Source: Nocardia ninae NBRC 108245 (GTDB lineage Bacteria; Actinomycetota; Actinomycetes; Mycobacteriales; Mycobacteriaceae). From it: a stretch of DNA of 64,000 bases. The notes under the pieces are model-generated. The model was not told where the DNA came from. It was given only the letters and a program-made list of their open reading frames with translations, and did no database searches. The DNA is taken from NCBI RefSeq assembly GCF_007990755.1, contig NZ_BJXA01000019.1, forward strand, positions 1 to 64,000, given 5' to 3'. The position numbers and the translations under genes are program-made. How positions within the stretch are numbered: the stretch's first letter is position 1; each line of letters opens with the position of its first letter. Shown in pieces: positions 7,682 through 16,166 of the stretch.

Positions 7682-9070
7682 GTGAGTGATCTGGACTGGA
7701 TCGAGCGGTTCGACGCCGAGGTCCGACCGCACCTGGAGGGGCCGGTCCACCGGCCGGGAGAAGAGGGCTTCGACGCCGAACGCGCGGTGTTCAATGTCGC
7801 GGCCGACCATCGGCCCGCGCTCGTGGTCGGGGTGACCGGCTCCGCCGATATCGCCGCCGTAGTGCGGTTCGCGGGCACCCACGGCATACCGCTGGCGGTG
7901 CTCGCCACCGGACATACCGCGTCGGTCCCCGCCGACGGCGGCATCCTGATCAACACCAGCCGGATGCAAGAGCTGCACATCGACCAGGAGCAGCGCACCT
8001 CCCGGGTCGAGGCCGGGGTGCGCTGGGGTTGCGTGATCAACGCTGCCGCGCAGTACGGCCTCGCGCCGCTCAATGGTTCCTCGCCGACGGTCGGCGTGGT
8101 CGGTTACACGCTCGGCGGCGGCGCCGGGCCGCTGGGCCGGGCCTTCGGCTTCGCCGCCGATCGGGTCCGCGAGCTCGAGGTGGTGACCGCGGATGGTTCG
8201 ATCCGCCGGGTCACCCCGGACGACGATCCGGAGCTGTACTGGGGACTGCTCGGCGGTAAGAGCAATTTCGGTGTGGTCACCTCGCTGGAATTCGAACTGG
8301 TCGAGGTATCCCGGCTCTACGGCGGCGGCATCTTCTTCCCCGGCGCGCACGCCGCCGACGTGCTGCACGCCTACCGGCAGTGGGTGGCCGATATCCCGGA
8401 CGAGATGTCGTCTTCGGTTGGGCTGCTGCGGATTCCGCCGGATCCGGCGATGCCGGAGCCGCTGCGCGGTCAGTTCGTCGTGCACTTGCGGGTCGCTTAC
8501 CTCGGCTCGGCCGAGGAGGGCGCGCGGCTGCTCACCCCGCTGCGGGCGAGCGCGCCGCCGATCTTCGACATGGTCATGGAGATGCCCTACACCCAGGTGC
8601 ACACGATCCACCAGGACCCGACCGATCCGCTGTATCTGCTGGACCGCGGAACGTACCTGCGAGAGCTGGACGAGGCCGCCGTCGACGCGATGGTGGAACT
8701 GGCCGGACCGGCGAGCAACAGCCCGCTGTTGCTGCTGGAACTCCGGCACCTCGGTGGCGCGTTGACCCGGCGGCTCGGCCCGCCGAACGCCGTCGGCAAT
8801 CGGGAGTGGCCTTTCGTGCTGTCCGGCGTCGGGGTCGGTACCCCGGCGGGCACGGCGGCGATCGAGGAGAACCTGGAGCTGCTGCTGAAGCGGATGGCTC
8901 CGTGGAGTCCGGGGCGCAGTTTCCTGAACTTCCTCGGTCATCTGGACATCGGGCCGGACAGCGTCCGCGGGGCCTACGACGAGGGCGACTACGAGCGGCT
9001 CGTCGCGCTCAAGACCATTCATGACCCGAAGAACATCTTCCGGGTCAATCACAATATCCCGCCAAAGTAG
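7682..9070 (+). CDS. FAD-linked oxidase (berberine-bridge-enzyme type)
   Basis: A 462-residue oxidase with an N-terminal FAD_binding_4 (PCMH/VAO) domain and a C-terminal BBE segment ending DPKNIFRVNHNI. Residues around 75-80 read ATGHTASVP, whose His is the usual 8-alpha covalent FAD attachment. The second flavin loop reads GYTLGGGAGPLGRAFG and lacks the Cys of bicovalent members, so one covalent bond is expected. Such enzymes oxidise alcohols or amines with oxygen. Here it may desaturate the cyclic imine or amine, as suggested for ScF-type oxidases in coelimycin-like clusters. GTG at 7682 is the start, with GAGGAAAGG at 7664-7672. I see no signal peptide. It is the second gene of the aminotransferase operon and is followed by a strong terminator. 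Confidence 0.82.
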   Translation: MSDLDWIERFDAEVRPHLEGPVHRPGEEGFDAERAVFNVAADHRPALVVGVTGSADIAAVVRFAGTHGIPLAVLATGHTASVPADGGILINTSRMQELHIDQEQRTSRVEAGVRWGCVINAAAQYGLAPLNGSSPTVGVVGYTLGGGAGPLGRAFGFAADRVRELEVVTADGSIRRVTPDDDPELYWGLLGGKSNFGVVTSLEFELVEVSRLYGGGIFFPGAHAADVLHAYRQWVADIPDEMSSSVGLLRIPPDPAMPEPLRGQFVVHLRVAYLGSAEEGARLLTPLRASAPPIFDMVMEMPYTQVHTIHQDPTDPLYLLDRGTYLRELDEAAVDAMVELAGPASNSPLLLLELRHLGGALTRRLGPPNAVGNREWPFVLSGVGVGTPAGTAAIEENLELLLKRMAPWSPGRSFLNFLGHLDIGPDSVRGAYDEGDYERLVALKTIHDPKNIFRVNHNIPPK

Positions 9071-9104
9071 TCGGGAAGTTCCCGCCGACGATGTCGGGAA
9101 CGCG

Positions 9105-9139
9105 CGATGGGCCTGTCCCCCAAGGGAACAGGCCCATCG
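9105..9139. terminator. Bidirectional terminator hairpin
   Basis: A perfect 12-bp stem, CGATGGGCCTGT (9105-9116) with ACAGGCCCATCG (9128-9139), encloses an 11-base loop. It lies in the 77-base gap between the convergent FAD oxidase and MFS transporter genes and should stop both transcripts. Confidence 0.75.
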
Positions 9140-9147
9140 GCGTCGGA

Positions 9148-10560
9148 TCAGTGCGGGTTGCGGCCCTTCGGCAGGAACAGGGCGAGCACGAAACCGACGG
9201 CCACCACGACAGCGCCGACCGCGACCGCGGGCACCAGGCCGGCCACGAACGAGGCGTAACCGCCGAAGCCGGCGAACACCGAAGCCAGCACGGCGACACC
9301 GAAGGCGACGCCGAACTCGCGGACGGTGTTATAGGAACCGGAGGCGATCCCCTGATCTCCCTCGGGCACGCTGGCCAGCGCCATCATGCTCATCGGCGAG
9401 AACGTCAAGCCGGTGCCCAAGCCGGCGAGGACGAACGGAATGACCATGGCCGAGTACGCGATATCCGCCTTGTTGGTCAGCGCGATCCAGCCGAGCCCGA
9501 TCGCGAGCAGCGCCATGCCGGTCACGATCAGGATGCGCGAGCCGAACTTGCTCACCAGGAATCCGGACAGCGGCGCGACCACCATCGGCGCCGCCGTCCA
9601 CGGCAGCGTCCGCAGCCCCGCGTCCAGCGGGCTGAGTCCCTGCACGATCTGGAAGAACTGGGCCAGCAGGAACACCGCGCCGAACGCGCCGAAGGAGAAC
9701 ACGAACGCGACGATGTTCACCACCGTGAAACCGCGCGATCGGAACAGCCGCAGCGGCAGCATCGGCGCCTCGGCCCGGCTCTCGGCCAGCACGAAGGCGA
9801 TCAGCAGCAGCACGCCGAGGGCGAGCGAGACGAACACCGTGGTCTGGGTCCAGCCGTGGTCCGAACCGTGGATGATGCCCCAGATCAGGGCGAACACCGC
9901 GGCGGTCGCGAGTACCAGGCCGAGCGGGTCCAATTTGGCCGCGCCGCCGCGTGATTCGCGCAGCACGTACGCGGCCAGCGGCAGCGCGAGCAGGCCGACG
10001 GGCACGTTCAGCCAGAAGATCCAGGTCCAGTCCAGACCGTTCGCGACGGCGCCGCCGACGACGGGGCCGACCGCGATGCCGAGACCGCTCAGCCCGCCCC
10101 AGATGCCTACTGCGGCATCACGTTGCCTGGCCGGGATGGCGTCACTGAGCAGGGTCAGCGAGAGCGGCATCACGGCCGCTCCCGCCACGCCCTGTAGCGC
10201 TCTCGCGGTGATCAGCATCCACGGCTCGGTGGCCAGGCCGCAGGCGGCCGAGGCCACGGTGAAGACCGCGATGCCGAGCAGGAAGAGGCGCTTTCGGCCG
10301 AACCGGTCGCCCAGCGAGGACGCGGTGAGCAGCAGTGCGGCGAAGGGCAGGGTGTAGGCGTTGACGAACCATTGCAGGTCGCCGAGCGAGGCGTTCAGCT
10401 CGGTCTTGATCACCGGCAGGGCCGTCGTGACGACCAGATTGTCCAACGTGACCATGAACAGCGGGATGCTGACCGCGGCGAGGACGGCGGCGAGCGGGCG
10501 ATGTCCGGTTTCGGGCGTGTCAGTTCGCGTCGTATTCGTGGGGGTTTCCAGCGCAGCCAT
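9148..10560 (-). CDS. MFS drug:proton antiporter, DHA2 (14-TM) family
   Basis: A 470-residue, very hydrophobic membrane protein with about 14 predictable transmembrane helices. Motif A is seen as GDRFGRKRLF near residue 85 in the loop after helix 2, and the antiporter motif C region reads GLGIAVGPVVGGAVANGLDWTWIFWLNVP. These are marks of DHA2 multidrug exporters. It probably exports the cluster's end product or an intermediate and gives self-resistance. It is transcribed divergently from a TetR gene 89 bases away, and the gap holds an inverted repeat (10589-10611), the classical arrangement of a TetR-controlled pump. The ribosome binding site before ATG 10560 is weak (AAAG). Confidence 0.9.
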   Translation of the reverse strand: MAALETPTNTTRTDTPETGHRPLAAVLAAVSIPLFMVTLDNLVVTTALPVIKTELNASLGDLQWFVNAYTLPFAALLLTASSLGDRFGRKRLFLLGIAVFTVASAACGLATEPWMLITARALQGVAGAAVMPLSLTLLSDAIPARQRDAAVGIWGGLSGLGIAVGPVVGGAVANGLDWTWIFWLNVPVGLLALPLAAYVLRESRGGAAKLDPLGLVLATAAVFALIWGIIHGSDHGWTQTTVFVSLALGVLLLIAFVLAESRAEAPMLPLRLFRSRGFTVVNIVAFVFSFGAFGAVFLLAQFFQIVQGLSPLDAGLRTLPWTAAPMVVAPLSGFLVSKFGSRILIVTGMALLAIGLGWIALTNKADIAYSAMVIPFVLAGLGTGLTFSPMSMMALASVPEGDQGIASGSYNTVREFGVAFGVAVLASVFAGFGGYASFVAGLVPAVAVGAVVVAVGFVLALFLPKGRNPH

Positions 10561-10588
10561 GAAGCAACTTTCGTAGTTGTGATCCGCT

Positions 10589-10611
10589 GATAACTAAGTA
10601 AAGTAGCTATC
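10589..10611. promoter_or_regulatory. TetR operator candidate between pump and regulator
   Basis: A 23-base inverted repeat with GATAnCTA at the left and TAGnTATC at the right lies in the AT-rich gap between the divergent MFS and TetR genes. CTGATAAC also occurs twice directly (10587-10594 and 10614-10621). Size and position suit a TetR dimer site overlapping both promoters. Assignment rests on layout only. Confidence 0.5.
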
Positions 10612-10649
10612 GACTGATAACATGTCAACGGAGTCGATCAGGAGGCTCG

Positions 10650-11216
10650 ATGACCAAACGGCTGACCGCCGCCGAGCGCACCGAACAGCTGGTGACCGCC
10701 GCCATCGGCGCGTTCTCGATCGCGGGCTACGCGGGCACGACGACCGACGACGTCGCGCGGCTGGCCAGCGTCTCGCAGCCCTATGTGATCCGGCTCTTCG
10801 GCTCCAAACAACGGCTTTTCATCGCGGGGGTGGAGCGGGCGGCGGACCGGGTCGAGCAGATCTTCCGCGACGCCGGTACCGAACTGAGCGATCTCGCGCC
10901 CGCCTACGACCGGATGATGCTGGCCGAGCGGGAACTGATGGCCATGCTGCTGCACGGCTTCGCGGCCAGTTCCGATCCGGAGATCGGCGCGGTGGTCCGG
11001 GACCGCTACGGCCGGATCTATCGACTAATCAGAGACCTCACCAACTCGTCACCGGCGGAGGTCCGCGCCTTCCTCGCCAACGGCATGCTGCTCACCGTCA
11101 TGTCCTCGCTGCGCATCGTCGGCCCGAACCCGGTGCCCGCCGAACCCTGGATGACCGAACTCATCGACTCGATTCCCAATTTCACCAATGACTACGAGGC
11201 GCTGGAGGGGAAATGA
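10650..11216 (+). CDS. TetR-family regulator of efflux genes
   Basis: A 188-residue TetR protein with an N-terminal helix-turn-helix (TTTDDVARLASVSQPYVIRLFGSK, about residues 30-53) and a variable C-terminal ligand domain. ATG at 10650 has AGGAGG six bases upstream. It is divergent from the MFS pump and overlaps the ABC ATPase gene by ATGA (11213-11216), so it heads a TetR-ABC-permease operon. The likely role is repression of both exporters until the cluster product or a mimic binds. The ligand cannot be inferred. Confidence 0.88.
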   Translation: MTKRLTAAERTEQLVTAAIGAFSIAGYAGTTTDDVARLASVSQPYVIRLFGSKQRLFIAGVERAADRVEQIFRDAGTELSDLAPAYDRMMLAERELMAMLLHGFAASSDPEIGAVVRDRYGRIYRLIRDLTNSSPAEVRAFLANGMLLTVMSSLRIVGPNPVPAEPWMTELIDSIPNFTNDYEALEGK

Positions 11217-12220
11217 CGCTCGCGACCATCGCCGGCGACCGGCTGCCGAACGCAGGCCTCACCGGCCCGTTCGCGGCCCGTACCAACGGATTACGCAAGG
11301 TGTATCGCGGCACGGTCGCGGTGGACCAGGTGGACCTGCGGGTGCCGGAGGGCTCGGTGCTCGGCATGCTCGGGCCGAACGGGTCCGGTAAGACGACCAC
11401 CCTGCGCATGCTGCTCGGACTGGGCAGGCCGACCTCGGGCGAGGTGGAACTGCTCGGGCACCGGATGCCCGAGGCCGCGTCCGCCGCGCTGCCCGAGGTC
11501 GGCGCGCTCATCGAGGGACCGGGCTTTCACCCGTTCCTGTCCGGGCGGGAGAACCTGCGCAGGCTGGGCGCCGCCGAACCGGGACTGACCACCGCGGAGA
11601 TCCCGAGCGCGGTGACGGCCGCGCTGGCGCGGGTCGGCCTCGGTCAGGCCGCCGATCGGCGCTACCGCGGCTATTCACTCGGGATGAAGCAGCGACTCGG
11701 GCTCGCGGCCGCGCTGCTGGCGCCCCGGCGGCTGGTGATCCTCGACGAACCGACCAACGGCCTCGATCCGGCGGGCATCAGGGAGGTCCGCAAGATCATC
11801 GCGGAGCTGCACGCCGAGGGCGTGACGGTGGTGGTGTCCTCGCATCTGCTCGCCGAGGTGGAGGCCACCTGCACCCACGTCGCGGTGCTGCACAACGGCA
11901 CCCTGGTGGCGCAGGGCGAGATGGGTGAGTTGCTGGAGGCGGGCGGCCCCTCGCTCATCGTCTCCACCACGGACGGCACGAAAGCCGTTGCGCTGCTGCG
12001 GGAGCACCGGATACCGAGCCTGCTCGTGCCGGAGGGTGTCCGAGTCGACCTGAGCGCGACCGACGCGCCCGCGGTGCTGCGCATCCTGGTCCGCGGTGAG
12101 GTGTCGATCTACGAGGCCACGCGCGCCCGCACCGGGCTCGACGCGATGTTCGCCAGGTTGACCGAGGGTGCGGAACCGACGGACCTGTGGTCCGCGATGG
12201 ACGAGGGGCGATCGGCATGA
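11213..12220 (+). CDS. ABC exporter ATP-binding subunit
   Basis: A 335-residue drug-exporter-type ABC ATPase (DrrA-like). It carries Walker A (GPNGSGKTT, about residue 60), an LSGGQ-type signature replaced by YSLGMKQRLG, Walker B (LVILDEPTNGLDP), and the switch His in VVVSSHLLAEVE. The C-terminal 100 residues are the usual DrrA extension. It pairs with the permease encoded next (ATGA overlap at 12217-12220) to export a hydrophobic product. Codon 27 is TTA (11291-11293), a rare leucine codon in such GC-rich DNA; in Streptomyces TTA places translation under bldA. It is part of the TetR-led operon. Confidence 0.9.
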   Translation: MTLATIAGDRLPNAGLTGPFAARTNGLRKVYRGTVAVDQVDLRVPEGSVLGMLGPNGSGKTTTLRMLLGLGRPTSGEVELLGHRMPEAASAALPEVGALIEGPGFHPFLSGRENLRRLGAAEPGLTTAEIPSAVTAALARVGLGQAADRRYRGYSLGMKQRLGLAAALLAPRRLVILDEPTNGLDPAGIREVRKIIAELHAEGVTVVVSSHLLAEVEATCTHVAVLHNGTLVAQGEMGELLEAGGPSLIVSTTDGTKAVALLREHRIPSLLVPEGVRVDLSATDAPAVLRILVRGEVSIYEATRARTGLDAMFARLTEGAEPTDLWSAMDEGRSA

Positions 12221-13110
12221 TCAACGCAGCGGCGATACAGAGCAGGAACGAGATGACGGCCGCGACCACGGCCGCAACGACCAGGGGCTCGGTGGCGTTC
12301 ACCAGGCTGCTGCGCGCGGAGCTGCGCTGGATCTTCCGCAGGCCGCGCAACCTCATGATGCTCGGCGTGCTGCCGTTCATTCCGATCGCCGTCGGGATCA
12401 GCCTGTTGTTCGCCGAACCGTCCACGAGCCCGCACGCGGGGCCGGGTTCCGGTCTGCTGCCCGCCGCTGTCGGCAACGCGTTCGCACTCCCGATCGCCGT
12501 GATCGTCATCGCGCTGACCACCGGTATGCCGCTCACCGCCGCGATGGCGGGCGCGGACGCGCTGGCGGGCGAGGCGGCGCACGGCACGCTGCGCGGCTGG
12601 CTGCTCGCGCCGGTGAGCCGGGGCAGGCTGCTCGCGGTCAAAACGGCCGGCGTCGCCGCCGTCGTGCTGGCCGCGACACTGCCGATGGCGCTGTCCGGCT
12701 TCGCCGCCGGTCTGGTGATGAACGGTACGCACGCGACATACAGCCTGTCCGGCAGCAGTGTCACCTTCTGGGCCGCGCTCGGCAAGATCATGATCGCCGT
12801 CGTCTGGGTGACGTTGCAGCTGCTCGCGGTCGGGGCGGTGGCACTGGCGATCTCGGCGTGCACCGACCACCCGCTGATCGTGGTCATCGCGGTCCTCGGC
12901 GGCACCGCGCTGTCCACCCTGCTGACCATGCTGTCCCCGCTGGACTGGTTGCATCCGTTCCTGCTCACCGAGTCCTGGAACGCGATCGGTGATGTGCTAC
13001 GGGATCCGATGCCGACCGACGCACTGGTGCAGAGCGTGCTGTGCGCGCTCTGCTACATCGGTGTCGGACTGTCGCTGGCCTATCTGCGGCTCAGGACGAA
13101 GGACAGCTGA
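12217..13110 (+). CDS. ABC-2 type exporter permease
   Basis: A 297-residue membrane protein with about six hydrophobic segments, a Thr/Ala-rich cytoplasmic N-terminus, then ELRWIFRRPRNLMMLGVLPFI at the first helix as in ABC-2 permeases. It should form the channel for the ATPase encoded just before it. The ATG at 12217 overlaps the ATPase stop (ATGA) and is preferred to an upstream in-frame start ten codons earlier inside the ATPase gene. A strong hairpin follows the stop codon. The substrate is unknown, but location between tailoring genes and the PKS operon suggests product export. Confidence 0.85.
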   Translation: MINAAAIQSRNEMTAATTAATTRGSVAFTRLLRAELRWIFRRPRNLMMLGVLPFIPIAVGISLLFAEPSTSPHAGPGSGLLPAAVGNAFALPIAVIVIALTTGMPLTAAMAGADALAGEAAHGTLRGWLLAPVSRGRLLAVKTAGVAAVVLAATLPMALSGFAAGLVMNGTHATYSLSGSSVTFWAALGKIMIAVVWVTLQLLAVGAVALAISACTDHPLIVVIAVLGGTALSTLLTMLSPLDWLHPFLLTESWNAIGDVLRDPMPTDALVQSVLCALCYIGVGLSLAYLRLRTKDS

Positions 13111-13118
13111 GAAAACGT

Positions 13119-13151
13119 CGAACGTGCCGCCATCGGGGTGCGGCACGTTCG
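13119..13151. terminator. Bidirectional terminator hairpin
   Basis: A perfect 12-bp stem, CGAACGTGCCGC (13119-13130) with GCGGCACGTTCG (13140-13151), has a 9-base loop. It sits between the convergent ABC permease and acyl-CoA dehydrogenase genes and ends both the TetR-ABC operon and the 32-kb PKS operon. Confidence 0.8.
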
Positions 13152-13173
13152 GCGCATAACAGGCAGGGAGTGC

Positions 13174-14331
13174 TCAAGACCGGCGCGACACCGGCACCAC
13201 GTAGCGACTGAAGACCAGATCCCGCAGTACATCGTCGCCGCCTTCCACGATCGATACGTAGCGCATATCCCGCAGCAGCTTGCCGATCGGCGACTCGTGG
13301 GTGTAGCCGAGACCGCCGAACATCTCGGAGCCGACGCTCGCGATGTCCCAGCCCGCCTGGCCGCAGAACATCTTCGCGGTGACCGCGGACTTCAATGTGC
13401 CGATCCTGGCGAAGGTTTCGGCCGGATCCGGTCCGTTCATGATGGCGTCGTACTGCCCGGCCGCCGCGTGCAGATGACTCTTCATCACGTCGATCTGCAT
13501 CTCCATCTGGCCGAGCTTGGCGGCGAACACCGGCGCGGCGAGCAACGTCGAATCCCGGAACGGCTTGGTCTTGGCGTAATCCATGCACAGGTCCCGGATC
13601 CGCCGCGCGATACCGAGTCCGGTGGTCGCGATGAGGATGCGGCTCGCGTTGAGGCCGACCTCCAGCAGGCGCAACCCGGAACCGCGCAGCTGGTTCGCCG
13701 CGGGCACCCGGCAGTTGTCCAGGCTGATCTGATAAGTGCCCGACGCGCGCAGGCCGAGCATGTCCCAGCGCTTCACCACCCGCACGCCGGGGGTGTCGGC
13801 CGGGACAAGCACGGCGGAGTAGTCGCTGGGGTCATCGGCCGAGCGCGCGATGACGACGAGGAAATCCGCGAAGCCGGAGTTGGTGGAGAAGTACTTCTCC
13901 CCCGTCAACACGAGCTCGTCACCGGAACGCGAGACCATGGTCTCGATCTTGGCGAGCTCGCTGCCCGCGTTGCGCTCGCTGCCGAGGGTGGCGCAGAAGC
14001 TGCCCTGCTTTGCCATCGGCGCGAGGTGGCGGTCCTTGAGTTCGTCCGAGCCGTACAGGGACACGATGCTGGTGCCGAGCACCGAGATGAACAAGGTGAA
14101 GGCCGCGCCCGCGTCGCCGTAGGCGAGTTCGTTCGTGATAGCCACGCTGTCGGTGAGACTCAGTCCGGCGCCGCCGTATTCGGTGGGCAGCCACCAGTTG
14201 GCGAGCCCGGTGTCGGCGAACTTCTCGTATATCGGCAGCGGCGCCTCGGCAAGGGAATCGAGGTATTCCCGCTTGCCTTCCAGTTCCGTGCCGACGAATT
14301 CGCGCACAGTTTCCAGTGTTTCCGGCATCAT
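13174..14331 (-). CDS. Acyl-CoA dehydrogenase family flavoprotein
   Basis: A 385-residue acyl-CoA dehydrogenase, last gene of the PKS operon. The N-terminal helical domain contains [15 protein letters not shown]; the beta domain has [16 protein letters not shown]; the C-terminal helical domain has the catalytic Glu in [11 protein letters not shown], as in YEG-type active enzymes. It should abstract the alpha proton and pass the beta hydride to FAD, giving an alpha,beta-alkene on an acyl-CoA or acyl-ACP. Possible jobs are starter-unit preparation or desaturation of the chain. ATG at 14331 follows GAGGAAGG by six bases; an in-frame start 120 bases upstream has no such signal. It is 38 bases downstream of accE. 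Confidence 0.85.
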   Translation of the reverse strand: MMPETLETVREFVGTELEGKREYLDSLAEAPLPIYEKFADTGLANWWLPTEYGGAGLSLTDSVAITNELAYGDAGAAFTLFISVLGTSIVSLYGSDELKDRHLAPMAKQGSFCATLGSERNAGSELAKIETMVSRSGDELVLTGEKYFSTNSGFADFLVVIARSADDPSDYSAVLVPADTPGVRVVKRWDMLGLRASGTYQISLDNCRVPAANQLRGSGLRLLEVGLNASRILIATTGLGIARRIRDLCMDYAKTKPFRDSTLLAAPVFAAKLGQMEMQIDVMKSHLHAAAGQYDAIMNGPDPAETFARIGTLKSAVTAKMFCGQAGWDIASVGSEMFGGLGYTHESPIGKLLRDMRYVSIVEGGDDVLRDLVFSRYVVPVSRRS

Positions 14332-14369
14332 GACCACCCTTCCTCGGTTCTGCGTTAACGGTGTGAGAC

Positions 14370-14582
14370 TCAGTGCTGCGCCTGCCAGGACGGCGGTTGC
14401 CGAGCAGACCAGGAACCCGCGGCGGGCGCGTCGCCCTCGGCCCGCCACCACGACGGTGCGGGATCCGAATTCCCCTCAGGGACAGTCGAAGTCTGTAGCG
14501 CGACGAGGATGACGGTCAGCGCCGCGATTTCCGCGTCGTCCGGACATCCTCGTTCGATACGGAGCACGGTGTGCTGCGTCAT
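14370..14582 (-). CDS. Acyl-CoA carboxylase epsilon subunit (AccE/PccE-like)
   Basis: A 70-residue protein whose N-terminal motif [20 protein letters not shown] is the hallmark of actinobacterial epsilon subunits, followed by a Trp/Pro-rich tail. These small subunits bind between the biotin-carboxylase alpha and carboxyltransferase beta subunits and stimulate activity. It starts inside the stop of the beta-subunit gene (ATGA, 14579-14582), which supports a joint role. Short as it is, motif and context together make it convincing. Confidence 0.88.
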   Translation of the reverse strand: MTQHTVLRIERGCPDDAEIAALTVILVALQTSTVPEGNSDPAPSWWRAEGDAPAAGSWSARQPPSWQAQH

Positions 14583-16159
14583 TGCGGCGGATTTCCATGT
14601 TTGCGGCTCGGCAGCGGCGCGTGTTTGGTGCGCAGCATCGCGAGCGCCCTGATGAGCACGATCCTGGTATCCGACGGATCGATCACGTCGTCCACCAGCC
14701 CGCGCTCGGCCGCGTAGTACGGATGCATCAGCTCGGATTTGTACTCCTTGACCAGCCGCGCCCTGGTGGCATCCGGATTGTCCGAGGCCGCGATCTGCCT
14801 GCGGAAGATGACGTTCGCCGCGCCCTCCGCGCCCATCACGGCGATTTCGTTGGTCGGCCAGGCCAGCGAGAGATCGGTGCCGATGGACCGGGAGTCCATG
14901 ACGATGTAGGCGCCGCCATAAGCCTTGCGCAGCACCAGCGAAACCCTGGGCACGGTGGCATTGCAGTAGGCGTAGAGCAGTTTCGCGCCGTGCCGGATGA
15001 TCCCGCCGTGCTCCTGGTCCACGCCGGGCAGGAAGCCGGGCACGTCGACCAAGGTGACGATGGGGATGTTGAACGCGTCGCAGAACTGGACGAACCGCGC
15101 CGCCTTCTCGCTGGCATGGATGTCCAGCGCGCCGACCATCGCGTTGGGCTGGTTGCCGACCACGCCGACGACCTGCCCGGCCAATCTGGTCAGCGCGCAG
15201 ACGATGTTCGGCGCCCAGGCCGTATGCACCTCGAAGAACTCGCCGTCGTCGACGATCTGCTCGATGACGTGCCGAATGTCGTATGGCACCCGGGAATCCG
15301 CGGGCACCAGGTCGATGAGCTCCTCGGTGCGCCGATCCGGCGGATCAGCGACGGGAGCGCTCGGTGGCAGCTCGCGGTTGTTGGCGGGCAGCAGCGAGAG
15401 CAGATAGCGCACGTCCTCGAGACAGCTCTGTTCGTCGTCGTAGACGAACGTCGCCACCCCCGAGTTGGCGCCGTGCACGTCGCTGCCGCCGAGGCCGTCC
15501 TGGCTGATCTGCTCGCCGGTAACCGCCTGCACCACATCGGGTCCGGTGATGAACATCTGCGAGATGCCGCGCACCATGAACACGAAATCGGTGAGCGCAG
15601 GCGAGTAGGCGGCACCGCCCGCGCACGGCCCGAGCATCACGCTGATCTGTGGAATGACCCCGGACGCTTGGGTATTGCGCCGGAAGATGCCGCCGTAGCC
15701 GGCCAGCGCCGTGACGCCCTCCTGAATCCGCGCGCCCGCACCGTCATTGAGCGAGACCAGCGGTGCGCCCGCCTGGATCGCGAGATCCATCACCTTGTGG
15801 ATCTTGGCGGCGTGCGCCTCGCCGAGCGCGCCGCCGAAGATCCGGAAGTCGTGCGCGTAGACGAACACCGGGCGGCCGTAGACCGTGCCCCAGCCGGTGA
15901 TCACACCGTCGGAGAAGGGTCTGCGATCCTCCAGCCCGAAACCGGTGGCCCGATGCCTGCGTAGCGGCTCGATCTCCTGGAACGAACCCGCGTCCAGCAG
16001 CAGCTCGACGCGTTCGTGGGCGGTGAGCTTGCCCTTGGCGTGCTGGCGCTCGGTGGCCTTCGGATCGGGCCCCTGGCGGGCCTGGGCCCGGTATTCGTGC
16101 AATTCCGCGAGTCGGTCGGCCGCGCCGGTGCCGTGCGGGGTGTCGTCGAGGATGGTCAC
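14579..16159 (-). CDS. Acyl-CoA carboxylase carboxyltransferase beta subunit (AccD/PccB-like)
   Basis: A 526-residue carboxyltransferase, the normal length for propionyl-/acetyl-CoA carboxylase beta chains of actinobacteria. The N-terminal half contains LVSLNDGAGARIQEGV and GPCAGGAAYSPALTDF, the acyl-CoA oxyanion pocket; the C-terminal half contains VDVPGFLPGVDQEHGGIIRHG, the carboxybiotin site. With an AccA alpha chain it would make malonyl-CoA or methylmalonyl-CoA. The PKS needs both: a methylmalonyl-type AT in the loading module and malonyl-type ATs elsewhere. It lies seven bases after the last PKS gene and overlaps accE. No alpha subunit is in the window, so it must be shared from primary metabolism. 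CpkK of the coelimycin cluster is comparable. Confidence 0.9.
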   Translation of the reverse strand: MTILDDTPHGTGAADRLAELHEYRAQARQGPDPKATERQHAKGKLTAHERVELLLDAGSFQEIEPLRRHRATGFGLEDRRPFSDGVITGWGTVYGRPVFVYAHDFRIFGGALGEAHAAKIHKVMDLAIQAGAPLVSLNDGAGARIQEGVTALAGYGGIFRRNTQASGVIPQISVMLGPCAGGAAYSPALTDFVFMVRGISQMFITGPDVVQAVTGEQISQDGLGGSDVHGANSGVATFVYDDEQSCLEDVRYLLSLLPANNRELPPSAPVADPPDRRTEELIDLVPADSRVPYDIRHVIEQIVDDGEFFEVHTAWAPNIVCALTRLAGQVVGVVGNQPNAMVGALDIHASEKAARFVQFCDAFNIPIVTLVDVPGFLPGVDQEHGGIIRHGAKLLYAYCNATVPRVSLVLRKAYGGAYIVMDSRSIGTDLSLAWPTNEIAVMGAEGAANVIFRRQIAASDNPDATRARLVKEYKSELMHPYYAAERGLVDDVIDPSDTRIVLIRALAMLRTKHAPLPSRKHGNPPQ

Positions 16160-16166
16160 AGTGTCA

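Noticed and set aside
5999-9052. 1017-codon open frame on the minus strand opposite the aminotransferase and FAD oxidase
   Set aside because: Low-complexity Arg/Gly/Ala/Asp-rich translation with no family motif; it mirrors two clear plus-strand genes with catalytic motifs and results from high GC in third positions.
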